A stretch of 64,000 bases of DNA from Caballeronia sp031450805 (GTDB lineage: Bacteria; Pseudomonadota; Gammaproteobacteria; Burkholderiales; Burkholderiaceae), in contig NZ_JARTVY010000001.1 in assembly GCF_031450805.1 (NCBI RefSeq), positions 868,001-932,000 on the forward strand. Direction: 5' to 3'. Positions within the stretch are counted from its first letter, which is position 1; each line of letters starts with the position of its first letter. Under the pieces are notes generated by a model that had not been told where the DNA came from, did not search any database, and saw only the letters and a program-made list of their open reading frames with translations. Shown one piece after another: positions 16,546 to 24,532 of this stretch. The position numbers and the translations under genes were made by a program.

Positions 16546-17325
16546 ATGATTCTCGGCGATACCATTCTGGAAACGCGAGGGCTCACCAAAGAATTCAAAG
16601 GCTTCACGGCCGTGAATGGCGTCAACCTGCGCGTGCGCCGCGGCTCGATCCATGCGCTCATCGGACCGAACGGCGCAGGCAAGACCACTTGCTTCAATCT
16701 GCTCACCAAATTTCTGGAACCGACGGCAGGCCAGATCGTCTTCAATGGCGCCGACATCACGCGCGAACGGCCCGCTCATATCGCACGGCGCGGCATCATT
16801 CGTTCGTTTCAGATTTCCGCCGTGTTTCCGCATTTGACCGTGCTGCAGAACGTACGCATCGGCTTGCAGCGGCAGCTCGGTACGTCGTTTCAATTCTGGC
16901 GCAGCGAACGTTCGCTCGATGCATTGAATGACCGCGCAATGGACCTGCTCACGCAAGTGGGCCTCACCGATTTCGCCGACACGAAAACCGTCGAGCTTTC
17001 TTACGGACGCAAGCGCGCGCTCGAGATCGCCACGACGCTTTCGATGGAACCCGAACTCATGCTGCTCGACGAACCGACGCAAGGCATGGGGCACGAAGAT
17101 GTCGATCGTGTGACGGCGCTCATCAAGAAGGTATCGGCGGGGCGCACCATTCTCATGGTCGAGCACAACATGAACGTGATCGCCGGCATCTCCGACACCA
17201 TCACCGTCCTTCAGCGCGGCGAAGTGCTCGCCGAAGGCAACTACGCGGAAGTATCGAAGAATCCGCTCGTGATGGAAGCCTACATGGGCAGCGCCGATGC
17301 GGCGCTCACTGGAGCGCACGCATGA
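16546..17325 (+). CDS. branched-chain/amide ABC transporter ATPase, LivG-like
   Basis: The 259-residue ATPase has an intact Walker A (IGPNGAGKTT), a helical region with ISAVFPHLTVLQNV, signature-like motif ELSYGRKRALEIA, Walker B LMLLDEPTQGM and H-loop VEHNM. It energises the permease pair encoded at 19433-21288 and is the first gene of the locus livG-livF-SBP-livH-livM. An ATG also exists at 16534, but GGAAGGGG lies immediately before 16546, which I prefer. The stop overlaps the next start by four bases. The signature begins LSYG rather than LSGG, a variation seen in LivG proteins. The substrate is inferred only as an amino acid or short amide. Confidence 0.87.
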   Translation: MILGDTILETRGLTKEFKGFTAVNGVNLRVRRGSIHALIGPNGAGKTTCFNLLTKFLEPTAGQIVFNGADITRERPAHIARRGIIRSFQISAVFPHLTVLQNVRIGLQRQLGTSFQFWRSERSLDALNDRAMDLLTQVGLTDFADTKTVELSYGRKRALEIATTLSMEPELMLLDEPTQGMGHEDVDRVTALIKKVSAGRTILMVEHNMNVIAGISDTITVLQRGEVLAEGNYAEVSKNPLVMEAYMGSADAALTGAHA

Positions 17326-18083
17326 GCACCATCGTCGAAGAGCGCCGCTCGCGTGAGGCGAACGGCGCAGCGGGTAATGCGCCCGCGCTGGAAATCGCGG
17401 GATTGCAGGCGTGGTACGGGGAATCGCACATCCTGCATGGCGTCGACCTGAAGGTGAATCGCGGCGAAGTCGTCACGCTGCTCGGCCGCAACGGCGCGGG
17501 CCGCACCACGACGCTGCGCGCCATCATGGGTCTGACGGGCCGGCGCACGGGCTCGATCCGCGTGGGCGGACGCGAGACCATCGGGCTGCCGACGCACAAG
17601 ATCGCGCATCACGGGGTCGGCTACTGTCCGGAAGAGCGCGGCATTTTCTCGAGCCTGTCGTGCGAAGAGAATCTGCTCTTGCCGCCGCTCGTCGGCAATG
17701 CGAAAGAAGCGATGCCGCTCGACGAACTCTATTCGATGTTCCCGAACCTGAAGGAGCGGCGCGCGAGCCAGGGCACGCGTCTGTCGGGTGGCGAGCAGCA
17801 GATGCTTGCCGTCGCGCGCATTCTGCGCACGGGCGCGAACCTGCTTCTGCTCGATGAGATATCGGAGGGACTTGCGCCCGTCATCGTACAGACACTCGCG
17901 CGCATGATCCTCATGCTGAAGTCGCGCGGCTACACGATCGTGATGGTCGAACAGAATTTTCGCTTCGCGGCGCCGCTCGCGGATCGCTTCTATGTGATGG
18001 AGCATGGAAACATCGTCGAGCATTTCGGCGCGGGGGAACTCGAAGCGAAGATGCCCGTGCTGCATGAACTGCTCGGGGTGTGA
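17322..18083 (+). CDS. branched-chain/amide ABC transporter ATPase, LivF-like, with Arg in Walker A
   Basis: The 253-residue protein is the second ATPase of this locus, overlapping the first by four bases. The signature LSGGEQQM, Walker B LLLLDEISEGLAP and H-loop VEQNFR are in place. Walker A reads LLGRNGAGRTTT, so the invariant P-loop lysine is Arg61 (codon at 17502-17504). Loss of that lysine normally abolishes ATP hydrolysis, so this site may be non-hydrolytic and work with a single active site in its partner LivG. Alternatively, arginine is tolerated in this subfamily. Confidence 0.87.
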   Translation: MSTIVEERRSREANGAAGNAPALEIAGLQAWYGESHILHGVDLKVNRGEVVTLLGRNGAGRTTTLRAIMGLTGRRTGSIRVGGRETIGLPTHKIAHHGVGYCPEERGIFSSLSCEENLLLPPLVGNAKEAMPLDELYSMFPNLKERRASQGTRLSGGEQQMLAVARILRTGANLLLLDEISEGLAPVIVQTLARMILMLKSRGYTIVMVEQNFRFAAPLADRFYVMEHGNIVEHFGAGELEAKMPVLHELLGV

Positions 18084-18139
18084 TGGCAATACGAGCAAGG
18101 CCAGCTTGACAGCAAGAACCAAAACTCACGGAGACTGGA

Positions 18140-19360
18140 ATGAAAAAGAAGACCCTCGCGCGCCTCTCTTCTCTTTGCTTTGCGGCTGCGGCGGCGAGTG
18201 TGGCGCTGATGAGCAGCGGCGCGCAGGCCGCCGACGCCAATAGCGTCAAGATCGGCTTCGTCACCGACTTGTCGGGGCTTTACGCCGATATCGACGGACA
18301 GGGCGGCCTGGAAGCCATCCGCATGGCGATCGCCGATTTCGGCGGCAAGGTGAACGGCAAGCCGATCGAACTCGTGTATGCGGACCATCAGAACAAGGCG
18401 GACATCGCGGCATCGCGGGCGCGGGAGTGGATCGACCGTGACGGCGTGAACGTGATCATCGGCGGAACGAATTCGGCCACCGCCCTTTCCACCGCGCAAG
18501 TCGCGGCCGAGAAGAAAGTGCCGTACATCAACATCGGCGCGGGCGCGGACAACCTCACGAACGAGCAGTGCTCGCCGTACACCGTCCACTATGCATACGA
18601 CACGATGGCGCTCGCGAAGGGCACCGGCTCCGCGGTGACGAAGCAGGGCGGCAAGTCGTGGTACTTCCTGACCGCCGACTACGCATTCGGCAAGGCGCTG
18701 GAGAAGAACACGTCGGATGTCGTGAAGGCCAACGGCGGGCAAGTGCTCGGAACGGTGCGTCATCCGCTGTCGGCGTCGGACTTCTCGTCGTTCCTGCTGC
18801 AGGCGCAGGGATCGAAGGCTCAAGTGCTCGGCCTCGCCAACGCGGGCGGCGACACGATCAATTCGATCAAGGCGGCGAAGGAATTCGGCGTTACCAAGTC
18901 GATGAAAATCGCCGCGCTCCTCATCTTCCTGACGGACATTCACAGCCTCGGACTCGAAACGACGCAAGGTCTCGTCGCGACCGATAGCTGGTACTGGAAC
19001 AAGGACGAAAAGACGCGCGAATGGGCGAAGCGCTACTTCGCGAAGATGAAGAAGATGCCGACGAGTCTGCAGGCCGCCGATTACTCCGCCGTCACGACGT
19101 ACCTGAAGGCGGTGCAGGCAGCGGGCGGCACGGACAGCGACAAGGTCATGGGCGAGCTGAAGAAGGCGAAGATCGACGACTTCTATGCGAAGGGCTATAT
19201 CCGCCAGGACGGTTCGATGATCCACGACATGTATCTGATGGAAGTGAAGAAACCTTCGGAATCCAAAGAACCGTGGGACTACTACAAGATCTCGGCGACG
19301 ATTCCGGGCGAGCAGGCGTTCGCCACCAAGGCTGAATCGCGCTGCGCGGCCTGGAAGTAA
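18140..19360 (+). CDS. periplasmic solute-binding protein of the first liv-type ABC locus
   Basis: The 406-residue protein starts with a Sec signal peptide (charged MKKKTLARL, hydrophobic core, cleavage after GAQA near residue 30). It continues as a type I periplasmic binding fold (VKIGFVTDLSGLYADIDGQGG, VNVIIGGTNSATALSTAQVAAEKKVPYINIGAGAD). It delivers the substrate to the LivH/LivM pair downstream. The fold is that of amide, urea and branched-chain amino-acid binders; binding specificity is not readable. The start has a GGAG ribosome-binding site. A strong hairpin after the gene (19378-19410) may stabilise its mRNA, consistent with the excess of binding protein usually needed. Confidence 0.86.
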   Translation: MKKKTLARLSSLCFAAAAASVALMSSGAQAADANSVKIGFVTDLSGLYADIDGQGGLEAIRMAIADFGGKVNGKPIELVYADHQNKADIAASRAREWIDRDGVNVIIGGTNSATALSTAQVAAEKKVPYINIGAGADNLTNEQCSPYTVHYAYDTMALAKGTGSAVTKQGGKSWYFLTADYAFGKALEKNTSDVVKANGGQVLGTVRHPLSASDFSSFLLQAQGSKAQVLGLANAGGDTINSIKAAKEFGVTKSMKIAALLIFLTDIHSLGLETTQGLVATDSWYWNKDEKTREWAKRYFAKMKKMPTSLQAADYSAVTTYLKAVQAAGGTDSDKVMGELKKAKIDDFYAKGYIRQDGSMIHDMYLMEVKKPSESKEPWDYYKISATIPGEQAFATKAESRCAAWK

Positions 19361-19377
19361 GTTCGCGGTGAGAAGAC

Positions 19378-19410
19378 GTGGCGGGCGGCTCGCGGGCCGC
19401 CCGTCGCCAC
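19378..19410 (+). promoter_or_regulatory. intercistronic hairpin between binding-protein and permease genes
   Basis: GTGGCG plus GGCGGC (19378-19389) pair with GCCGCC and CGCCAC (19396-19410, with a short CGT bulge). The stem is very stable and no T-run follows, so it is more likely to block 3' exonuclease decay of the upstream message than to terminate transcription. Confidence 0.6.
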
Positions 19411-19432
19411 AACGATTCTGACGGCAGGTCCA

Positions 19433-20317
19433 ATGGAAATATTCGGCATACCGCTCGCCGCGATGATGAGCCAGTTGCTGCTCGGCCTGGTGAACGGTTC
19501 GTTCTACGCGATCCTGAGTCTCGGCCTCGCGGTGATCTTCGGCTTGCTCAACGTCATCAATTTCGCGCACGGCGCGCTATTCATGCTGGGCGCGATGCTC
19601 GCGTGGATGGGCTATTCGTACTTCAACGTTCCTTATTGGGCGATGCTCGTGCTCGCGCCCGTCATCGTCGGCGTGCTGGGCGTCGTCATCGAACGTTCGA
19701 TGCTGCGCTGGCTCTACAAGCTCGATCATCTCTACGGCTTGCTGCTCACGTTCGGACTCACGCTCGTGATCGAAGGCGTGTTCCGTTCCATCTACGGCTC
19801 GTCGGGGCAGCCGTACGACGTGCCGTCGCTCCTGTCCGGCGCGACGAATCTCGGCTTCATGTTCCTGCCGAACTATCGCGCATGGGTGGTCGTCGCGTCG
19901 CTGATCGTGTGCTTCGCGACGTGGTTCGTCATCGAGAAGACGCGCATCGGCGCGTATTTGCGGGCCGGCACGGAGAACCCGAAGCTCGTCGAGGCGTTCG
20001 GCGTCAACGTGCCGCTGATGATCACGCTGACCTACGGCTTCGGCGTCGCGCTCGCGGCGTTCGCGGGCGTGCTGGCCGCGCCGGTCATTCAGGTATCGCC
20101 GCTGATGGGGCAGTCGATGATCATCACCGTGTTCGCCGTCGTGGTGATCGGCGGGATGGGCTCGATCATGGGCTCCATTCTCACGGGCTTGCTGCTCGGC
20201 GTGATCGAAGGCTTCACGCGCGTGTTCTATCCGGAAGCGTCGGCGACGGTCGTCTTCGTCATCATGGCGCTCGTGCTGCTCGTGCGTCCGGCAGGACTCT
20301 TCGGCAAGGAAAAATGA
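19433..20317 (+). CDS. branched-chain/amide ABC transporter permease, LivH-like
   Basis: The 294-residue integral membrane protein has about eight hydrophobic segments and the LivH hallmarks: LGLVNGSFYAILSLGLAVIFG near the N-terminus, NFAHGALFMLGAM near 45-57, and the EAA-type loop GAYLRAGTENPKLVEAFGVN near 180-200. It forms the translocation channel with LivM, whose start overlaps its stop by four bases. The message upstream carries a stable hairpin, which probably keeps permease levels below those of the binding protein. Confidence 0.88.
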   Translation: MEIFGIPLAAMMSQLLLGLVNGSFYAILSLGLAVIFGLLNVINFAHGALFMLGAMLAWMGYSYFNVPYWAMLVLAPVIVGVLGVVIERSMLRWLYKLDHLYGLLLTFGLTLVIEGVFRSIYGSSGQPYDVPSLLSGATNLGFMFLPNYRAWVVVASLIVCFATWFVIEKTRIGAYLRAGTENPKLVEAFGVNVPLMITLTYGFGVALAAFAGVLAAPVIQVSPLMGQSMIITVFAVVVIGGMGSIMGSILTGLLLGVIEGFTRVFYPEASATVVFVIMALVLLVRPAGLFGKEK

Positions 20318-21288
20318 TGCAGAGAAAAGCGCTATACGTGCTGTTGCTGATCGCCCTGGTCATCGCGCCGTTCGCGGGCGTGTATCCGGTCTTCATGATG
20401 AAGGTGCTGTGCTTCGCGCTGTTCGCGGCGGCGTTCAACCTGCTGATCGGCTATACGGGACTGCTTTCGTTCGGGCACGCGATGTTCCTGTCGAGCGCGG
20501 GCTACACGGCCGGTTATGCGATCCAGACGCTCGGTTTCACGCCGGAGCTGGGCGTGCTCGTGGGCACGGCGGTCGCGACGCTCCTCGGCGTGGTCGTCGG
20601 GCTGCTCGCCATTCGCCGTCAGGGCATCTACTTCGCGATGGTCACGCTCGCGCTGGCGCAGATGGTTTATTTCGTCTTCCTGCAAGCGCCGTTCACGCAC
20701 GGCGAAGATGGACTGCAAGGCGTGCCGCGCGGCAAGCTGTTCGGCATCGTCAACCTGAGCAACGATGTGACGCTGTACTACATCGTGCTGCTGGTGATGC
20801 TGCTCGCGTTCGCGCTCATCGTGCGCATCGTGCATTCGCCGTTCGGGCAGGTGCTGATCGCGATCAAGGAGAACGAGCCGCGGGCCGTATCGCTCGGCTA
20901 CGACACCGCGCGCTACAAGCTGCTCGCGTTCGTGCTGTCGGCGGGGCTCGCGGGCCTCGCGGGCGCCACGAAGACGCTCGTGCTCGGCTTCGAAACGCTC
21001 GGCGATGCCTACTGGACCATGTCCGGCCTCGTCGTGCTGATGACGCTCGTCGGCGGCATGAGCACGATGTTCGGACCGCTGCTCGGCGCGGCGATCATCG
21101 TGGCGCTCGAAGACCGGCTCGGTGATATCGGCACGGGTATCGCCAATCTCACGGGCGTCGCGTGGTTCAATTCACTCGGCGAATCGGTGACGATCGTGAC
21201 CGGCGTGATCTTCATTGCGTGCGTGCTGGCGTTCCGGCGCGGCATCGTGGGGGAGATCGTCGCCCGGGTCCGGCCGTTACAGGGATAA
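20314..21288 (+). CDS. branched-chain/amide ABC transporter permease, LivM-like
   Basis: The 324-residue membrane protein contains the LivM core: FAAAFNLLIGYTGLLSFGHAMFL near 35-57, IRRQGIYFAMVTLALAQM near 100-117, the cytoplasmic loop VLIAIKENEPRAVSLGYDTARYKL near 180-203, and a C-terminal GGMSTMFGPLLGA segment. It completes the first liv-type locus. ATG codons exist at 20314 and 20317; both overlap the livH stop. After it comes a gap of about 520 bases with a terminator at 21503. Confidence 0.88.
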   Translation: MMQRKALYVLLLIALVIAPFAGVYPVFMMKVLCFALFAAAFNLLIGYTGLLSFGHAMFLSSAGYTAGYAIQTLGFTPELGVLVGTAVATLLGVVVGLLAIRRQGIYFAMVTLALAQMVYFVFLQAPFTHGEDGLQGVPRGKLFGIVNLSNDVTLYYIVLLVMLLAFALIVRIVHSPFGQVLIAIKENEPRAVSLGYDTARYKLLAFVLSAGLAGLAGATKTLVLGFETLGDAYWTMSGLVVLMTLVGGMSTMFGPLLGAAIIVALEDRLGDIGTGIANLTGVAWFNSLGESVTIVTGVIFIACVLAFRRGIVGEIVARVRPLQG

Positions 21289-21502
21289 CGCAATTTAGTT
21301 TGAATTCCGAACGAAGGAGCCAAACGTAAAGCGCCTGCTTCACGGCAATATGCGCGCCCCTTTGAGGTGCTTGCATGCACCACTAGGGTAAATGCTAGGT
21401 TGTCGTGAAATGGTCACGACATTACTATCCTTCCTAGTTCTGTTGCACCCGAATTTTTGAGGTGGAGAACGAGGAGACATGAGGCACAAAGTGCCCAAAT
21501 CG
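21289..21502. other. region after the first liv locus with an inverted repeat and a tiny open frame
   Basis: The region contains the perfect dyad GTCGTGA (21402-21408) / TCACGAC (21414-21420) with a 6-base spacer, plausible as an operator. Downstream, a well-spaced GAGGAGAC precedes an ATG at 21479 that opens a roughly 20-codon frame running through the terminator hairpin at 21503-21538. This could be a short regulatory RNA or leader. I cannot support a real protein. Confidence 0.35.
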
Positions 21503-21538
21503 AAAGCGCTGTTGGATGACTCCAACAGCGCTTTTTTA
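21503..21538 (+). terminator. strong intrinsic terminator
   Basis: AAAGCGCTGTTGGA (21503-21516) pairs perfectly with TCCAACAGCGCTTT (21521-21534) around a TGAC loop and runs into further T residues. It ends transcription coming from the left, either liv-locus read-through or a small RNA starting near 21400, and isolates the binding-protein gene at 21812. Confidence 0.9.
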
Positions 21539-21811
21539 TTTGTCCGCCGATAATAACGCACGCCGATTGCGATTTACCAGACAGATAATCCCGGCAGGAA
21601 ATTCCACAGCACGGCGGGGCGTGCGCTGGGCCTCACGAGAAGCGCCGCCAGTCCTTCAAAACGCTTGCTGGGCGGCGCCCGGCTCCGCTAAACTGCATTT
21701 CCCGACCCGCTGGTCGGCGATTCGCAACATAAATAAATCCGCGGACTTCGAAGCATCAGATCCATCCGGCAAGACTTCAATTCGAACTGACGATTCACGG
21801 GGTGCAAATCA
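21539..21811. other. promoter region of the solute-binding protein gene at 21812
   Basis: This 273-base stretch between the terminator and the next start is moderately AT-rich near its end (around 21725-21800), as expected of promoter DNA. I cannot assign specific -35/-10 boxes with confidence, and no coding frame is convincing. Confidence 0.3.
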
Positions 21812-22978
21812 ATGAAGTGGGCGTTACGCGGTAAAGCGGCCGTTATGGCCATTGCGGGAATGACAGCGGTTTTCAGCACGCAGGTTTGGGCGGACGTGAA
21901 AATAGGCGTGACGGTATCGGCGACAGGGCCGGCTGCATCGCTCGGTATTCCGGAGAAGAACACCATCGCGTTATTGCCGAAAGAAGTCGCGGGGCAAAAG
22001 GTGCAATACATCGTGCTCGACGACGCCACGGATTCCACGCAAGCCGTGAAGAACGCGCGCAAGCTCACGAGCGAAGATCGTGTCGATGCGCTCATCGGTT
22101 CCACTGTCGTGCCCAACTCACTCGCGATGATCGACATCGCCGCCGAAACCGGCACCCCGATGATCTCGATGGCCGCCGCGGCCAGCATCGTCGAACCGAT
22201 GGACAGCAAGCGCGCGTGGGTCTACAAGACGCCGCAGAACGACATCCTCATGGCCACGGCCATCGCGCAACACATGGCCAATCATGGCGTGAAGACGGTC
22301 GCCTTTATCGGCTTCTCGGATGCGTATGGCGAGAGCTGGTTCAAGGAGTTCTCGAAGGCGGCGGATCTGGCGAAGGTGAAGGTCGTCGCGAACGAGCGCT
22401 TCGCGCGCAACGATGCTTCGGTGACGGGCCAGGTCCTGAAGATGATGTCGCAGAACGCCGATGCCGTATTGATCGCCGGCGCGGGAACGCCGGCCGCGCT
22501 GCCGCAAAAGACGCTTAAAGAGCGCGGGTACAAGGGCAAGGTTTATCAGACGCACGGCGTCGCCAATAACGATTTCCTCCGCGTATGCGGCAGGGATTGC
22601 GAGAACACGTTCCTGCCGGCGGGGCCGTTGCTCGTCGCTGAACAGTTGCTCGACAGCAATCCGGTGAAGCAGGCTGCGCTCACCTACAAGAAAGCGTATG
22701 AAGGCGCGTATGGCGCAGGTTCCGTCTCGACATTCGGCGGTCACGCGTGGGACGCGGGCCTCATTCTTCAACGGACGATACCCATCGCGTTGAAGAAGGG
22801 CCAGCCGGGCACGCCCGCGTTCCGCGAGGCGTTGCGCGCGGCCATCGAGGAAACGAAGAATCTGCCCGCGTCGCACGGCATCTTCAACATGAGCGCGAAC
22901 GATCACTCCGGGCTCGATCAGCGGGCGCGCGTGATGGTCGAAATCGTCGGCGGCAAGTGGAAGCTGTCGGCCAACTGA
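21812..22978 (+). CDS. periplasmic branched-chain amino-acid-type binding protein (copy A)
   Basis: The 388-residue protein has a signal peptide (MKWALRGKAAVMAIAGMTAVFSTQVWA, cleavage before DVKIG) and a type I periplasmic binding fold. It closely resembles the protein at 23218-24390: both contain ATGPAASLGIPEKNTIALLPKE, YKGKVYQTHGVANNDFLRVCG and a nearby second Cys (VCGRDCE here). It has its own terminator at 23008-23038 and no permease directly attached, so it probably shares the transporter encoded at 24533-28123. The ligand is unknown; aromatic or branched-chain compounds are typical of such proteins. Confidence 0.85.
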   Translation: MKWALRGKAAVMAIAGMTAVFSTQVWADVKIGVTVSATGPAASLGIPEKNTIALLPKEVAGQKVQYIVLDDATDSTQAVKNARKLTSEDRVDALIGSTVVPNSLAMIDIAAETGTPMISMAAAASIVEPMDSKRAWVYKTPQNDILMATAIAQHMANHGVKTVAFIGFSDAYGESWFKEFSKAADLAKVKVVANERFARNDASVTGQVLKMMSQNADAVLIAGAGTPAALPQKTLKERGYKGKVYQTHGVANNDFLRVCGRDCENTFLPAGPLLVAEQLLDSNPVKQAALTYKKAYEGAYGAGSVSTFGGHAWDAGLILQRTIPIALKKGQPGTPAFREALRAAIEETKNLPASHGIFNMSANDHSGLDQRARVMVEIVGGKWKLSAN

Positions 22979-23007
22979 ACGTCGACATGTGAATCGATTC
23001 CGACATC

Positions 23008-23038
23008 AAAGGCGCGTTGCAACGAACGCGCCTTTTTT
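23008..23038 (+). terminator. intrinsic terminator after binding protein copy A
   Basis: AAAGGCGCGTT (23008-23018) pairs with AACGCGCCTTT (23025-23035) around a 6-base loop, followed by a T-run. It makes the upstream gene a separate transcription unit. Confidence 0.9.
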
Positions 23039-23217
23039 GTTGTGCCGAAGTAGAAAGATGAAGGCGCAAAGCCTCGCGGATGAACTGGGCGACTGTCGTC
23101 GACGGTCAGGGAAAACGAGCCTAGGCATGGTGTAACGCGGTAAATAGATTGAGTGCGCCTCTGATAGGCCGCATCGATAAATACTCGCAGCAGCACAGTC
23201 GCGTTTGGAGACGAGCA

Positions 23218-24390
23218 ATGAAAACGAAGAAAGCATGGGTTAGCAAAAGCGCCGCGCTTGCCATCGCCGGCAGCGCGTTTTTCAGCACGGGCGCGGTATT
23301 CGCGCAGGTGAAGATCGGCGTGACTTTGTCGGCGACGGGACCGGCGGCATCGCTTGGGATTCCCGAGAAAAATACCATCGCGCTGTTGCCGAAGGAAATC
23401 GGCGGCAAGTCGGTGCAATACATCGTGCTCGACGACGGCTCCGACACGAGCCGCGCCGTGCAGAACACGCGCAAGCTGATCGACGAAGATCACGTCGACG
23501 CGATCATCGGCTCGACGGTCACGCCGAATTCGCTCGCGATGATCGATCCCGCATCGAGCGCAAGGACGCCGATGATCTCGATGGCCGCGTCCGCCGCGAT
23601 CATCTCGCCGATGGACAGCAAGCGCGCGTGGGTGTTCAAGACGCCGCAGAACGACGCCCTCATGGCCGACGCCATCGCGGGCTACATGGAGAAGCACGGC
23701 GTGAAGACCGTGGGCTTCATCGGCTTCGCGGACGCCTACGGCGACGGCTGGTACAACGTCTTCAACGCGGCGGCCTCGGCACACAAGCTGAAGATCGTCA
23801 CGAACGAGCGCTATAACCGCACGGATACGTCCGTCACGGGTCAGGTGCTCAAAACGATGGGCGCGAACCCGGATGCCGTGCTGATCGCGGGCGCGGGCAC
23901 GCCATCGGCATTGCCGGCGAAGGCGCTGAAGGAGCGCGGCTACAAGGGCAAGGTCTATCAGACGCACGGCGTCGCGAATAACGACTTCCTGCGCGTGTGC
24001 GGCAAGGACTGCGAAGGCGAGATTCTGCCCGCGGGTCCCGTGCTCGTCACCGAACAACTGCCGGACAGCAATCCGGTGAAGAAGTCGTCGGCGGCGTACA
24101 AGGACGCTTATGAGAAGGCTAACGGCGCGGGTTCGCTGTCGACGTTCGGCGGTCACGCATGGGATGCCGGCCAGATGCTCGCACGCGCGATCCCCGAAGC
24201 GCTGAAGAAGGCGCAGCCCGGCACGCCCGAGTTCCGCGAAGCGCTGCGCGCCGCGCTCGAGAATCTGAAGGACTTGCCCGTCGCGCACGGCATCATGAAT
24301 ACGACGCCGAACGATCACAACGGCTTCGACGATCGCGCGCGCGTGATGGTGCAGATCGTCGATGGCAAGTGGAAGCTGCTGAACGACTGA
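23218..24390 (+). CDS. periplasmic branched-chain amino-acid-type binding protein (copy B)
   Basis: The 390-residue paralogue of the preceding binding protein has a signal peptide (MKTKKAWVSKSAALAIAGSAFFSTGAVFA) and the same ligand-binding core, including SMAASAAIISPMDSKRAWVFKTPQND and VCGKDCE. ATG 23218 follows GGAGACGAGCA and starts the signal peptide; upstream in-frame codons are not needed. A terminator-like hairpin (24444-24478) lies between it and the permease gene at 24533, again favouring high levels of the binding protein. Tandem copies suggest duplication and possible divergence of ligand preference. Confidence 0.86.
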   Translation: MKTKKAWVSKSAALAIAGSAFFSTGAVFAQVKIGVTLSATGPAASLGIPEKNTIALLPKEIGGKSVQYIVLDDGSDTSRAVQNTRKLIDEDHVDAIIGSTVTPNSLAMIDPASSARTPMISMAASAAIISPMDSKRAWVFKTPQNDALMADAIAGYMEKHGVKTVGFIGFADAYGDGWYNVFNAAASAHKLKIVTNERYNRTDTSVTGQVLKTMGANPDAVLIAGAGTPSALPAKALKERGYKGKVYQTHGVANNDFLRVCGKDCEGEILPAGPVLVTEQLPDSNPVKKSSAAYKDAYEKANGAGSLSTFGGHAWDAGQMLARAIPEALKKAQPGTPEFREALRAALENLKDLPVAHGIMNTTPNDHNGFDDRARVMVQIVDGKWKLLND

Positions 24391-24443
24391 TCGACGCAGG
24401 ACGCAGCGGTTCCTGAGCGTCCTCGTCTCCGATTTTCAAGATA

Positions 24444-24478
24444 GGGAAGCGGCGCGCCGGTGGTGCGCCGCTTTTCCC
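24444..24478 (+). terminator. hairpin terminator or attenuator between binding protein copy B and permease
   Basis: AAGCGGCGC (24447-24455) pairs with GCGCCGCTT (24465-24473) around a roughly 9-base loop, with four T residues in all and flanking GGG/CCC that extend the pairing. The T-run is short, so partial read-through into the permease operon is likely. Confidence 0.7.
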
Positions 24479-24532
24479 ATGTTCCACGGACGCTGACCGT
24501 CCGCAGATTTTCAGTAGCTCAAAAGAGGAAGT

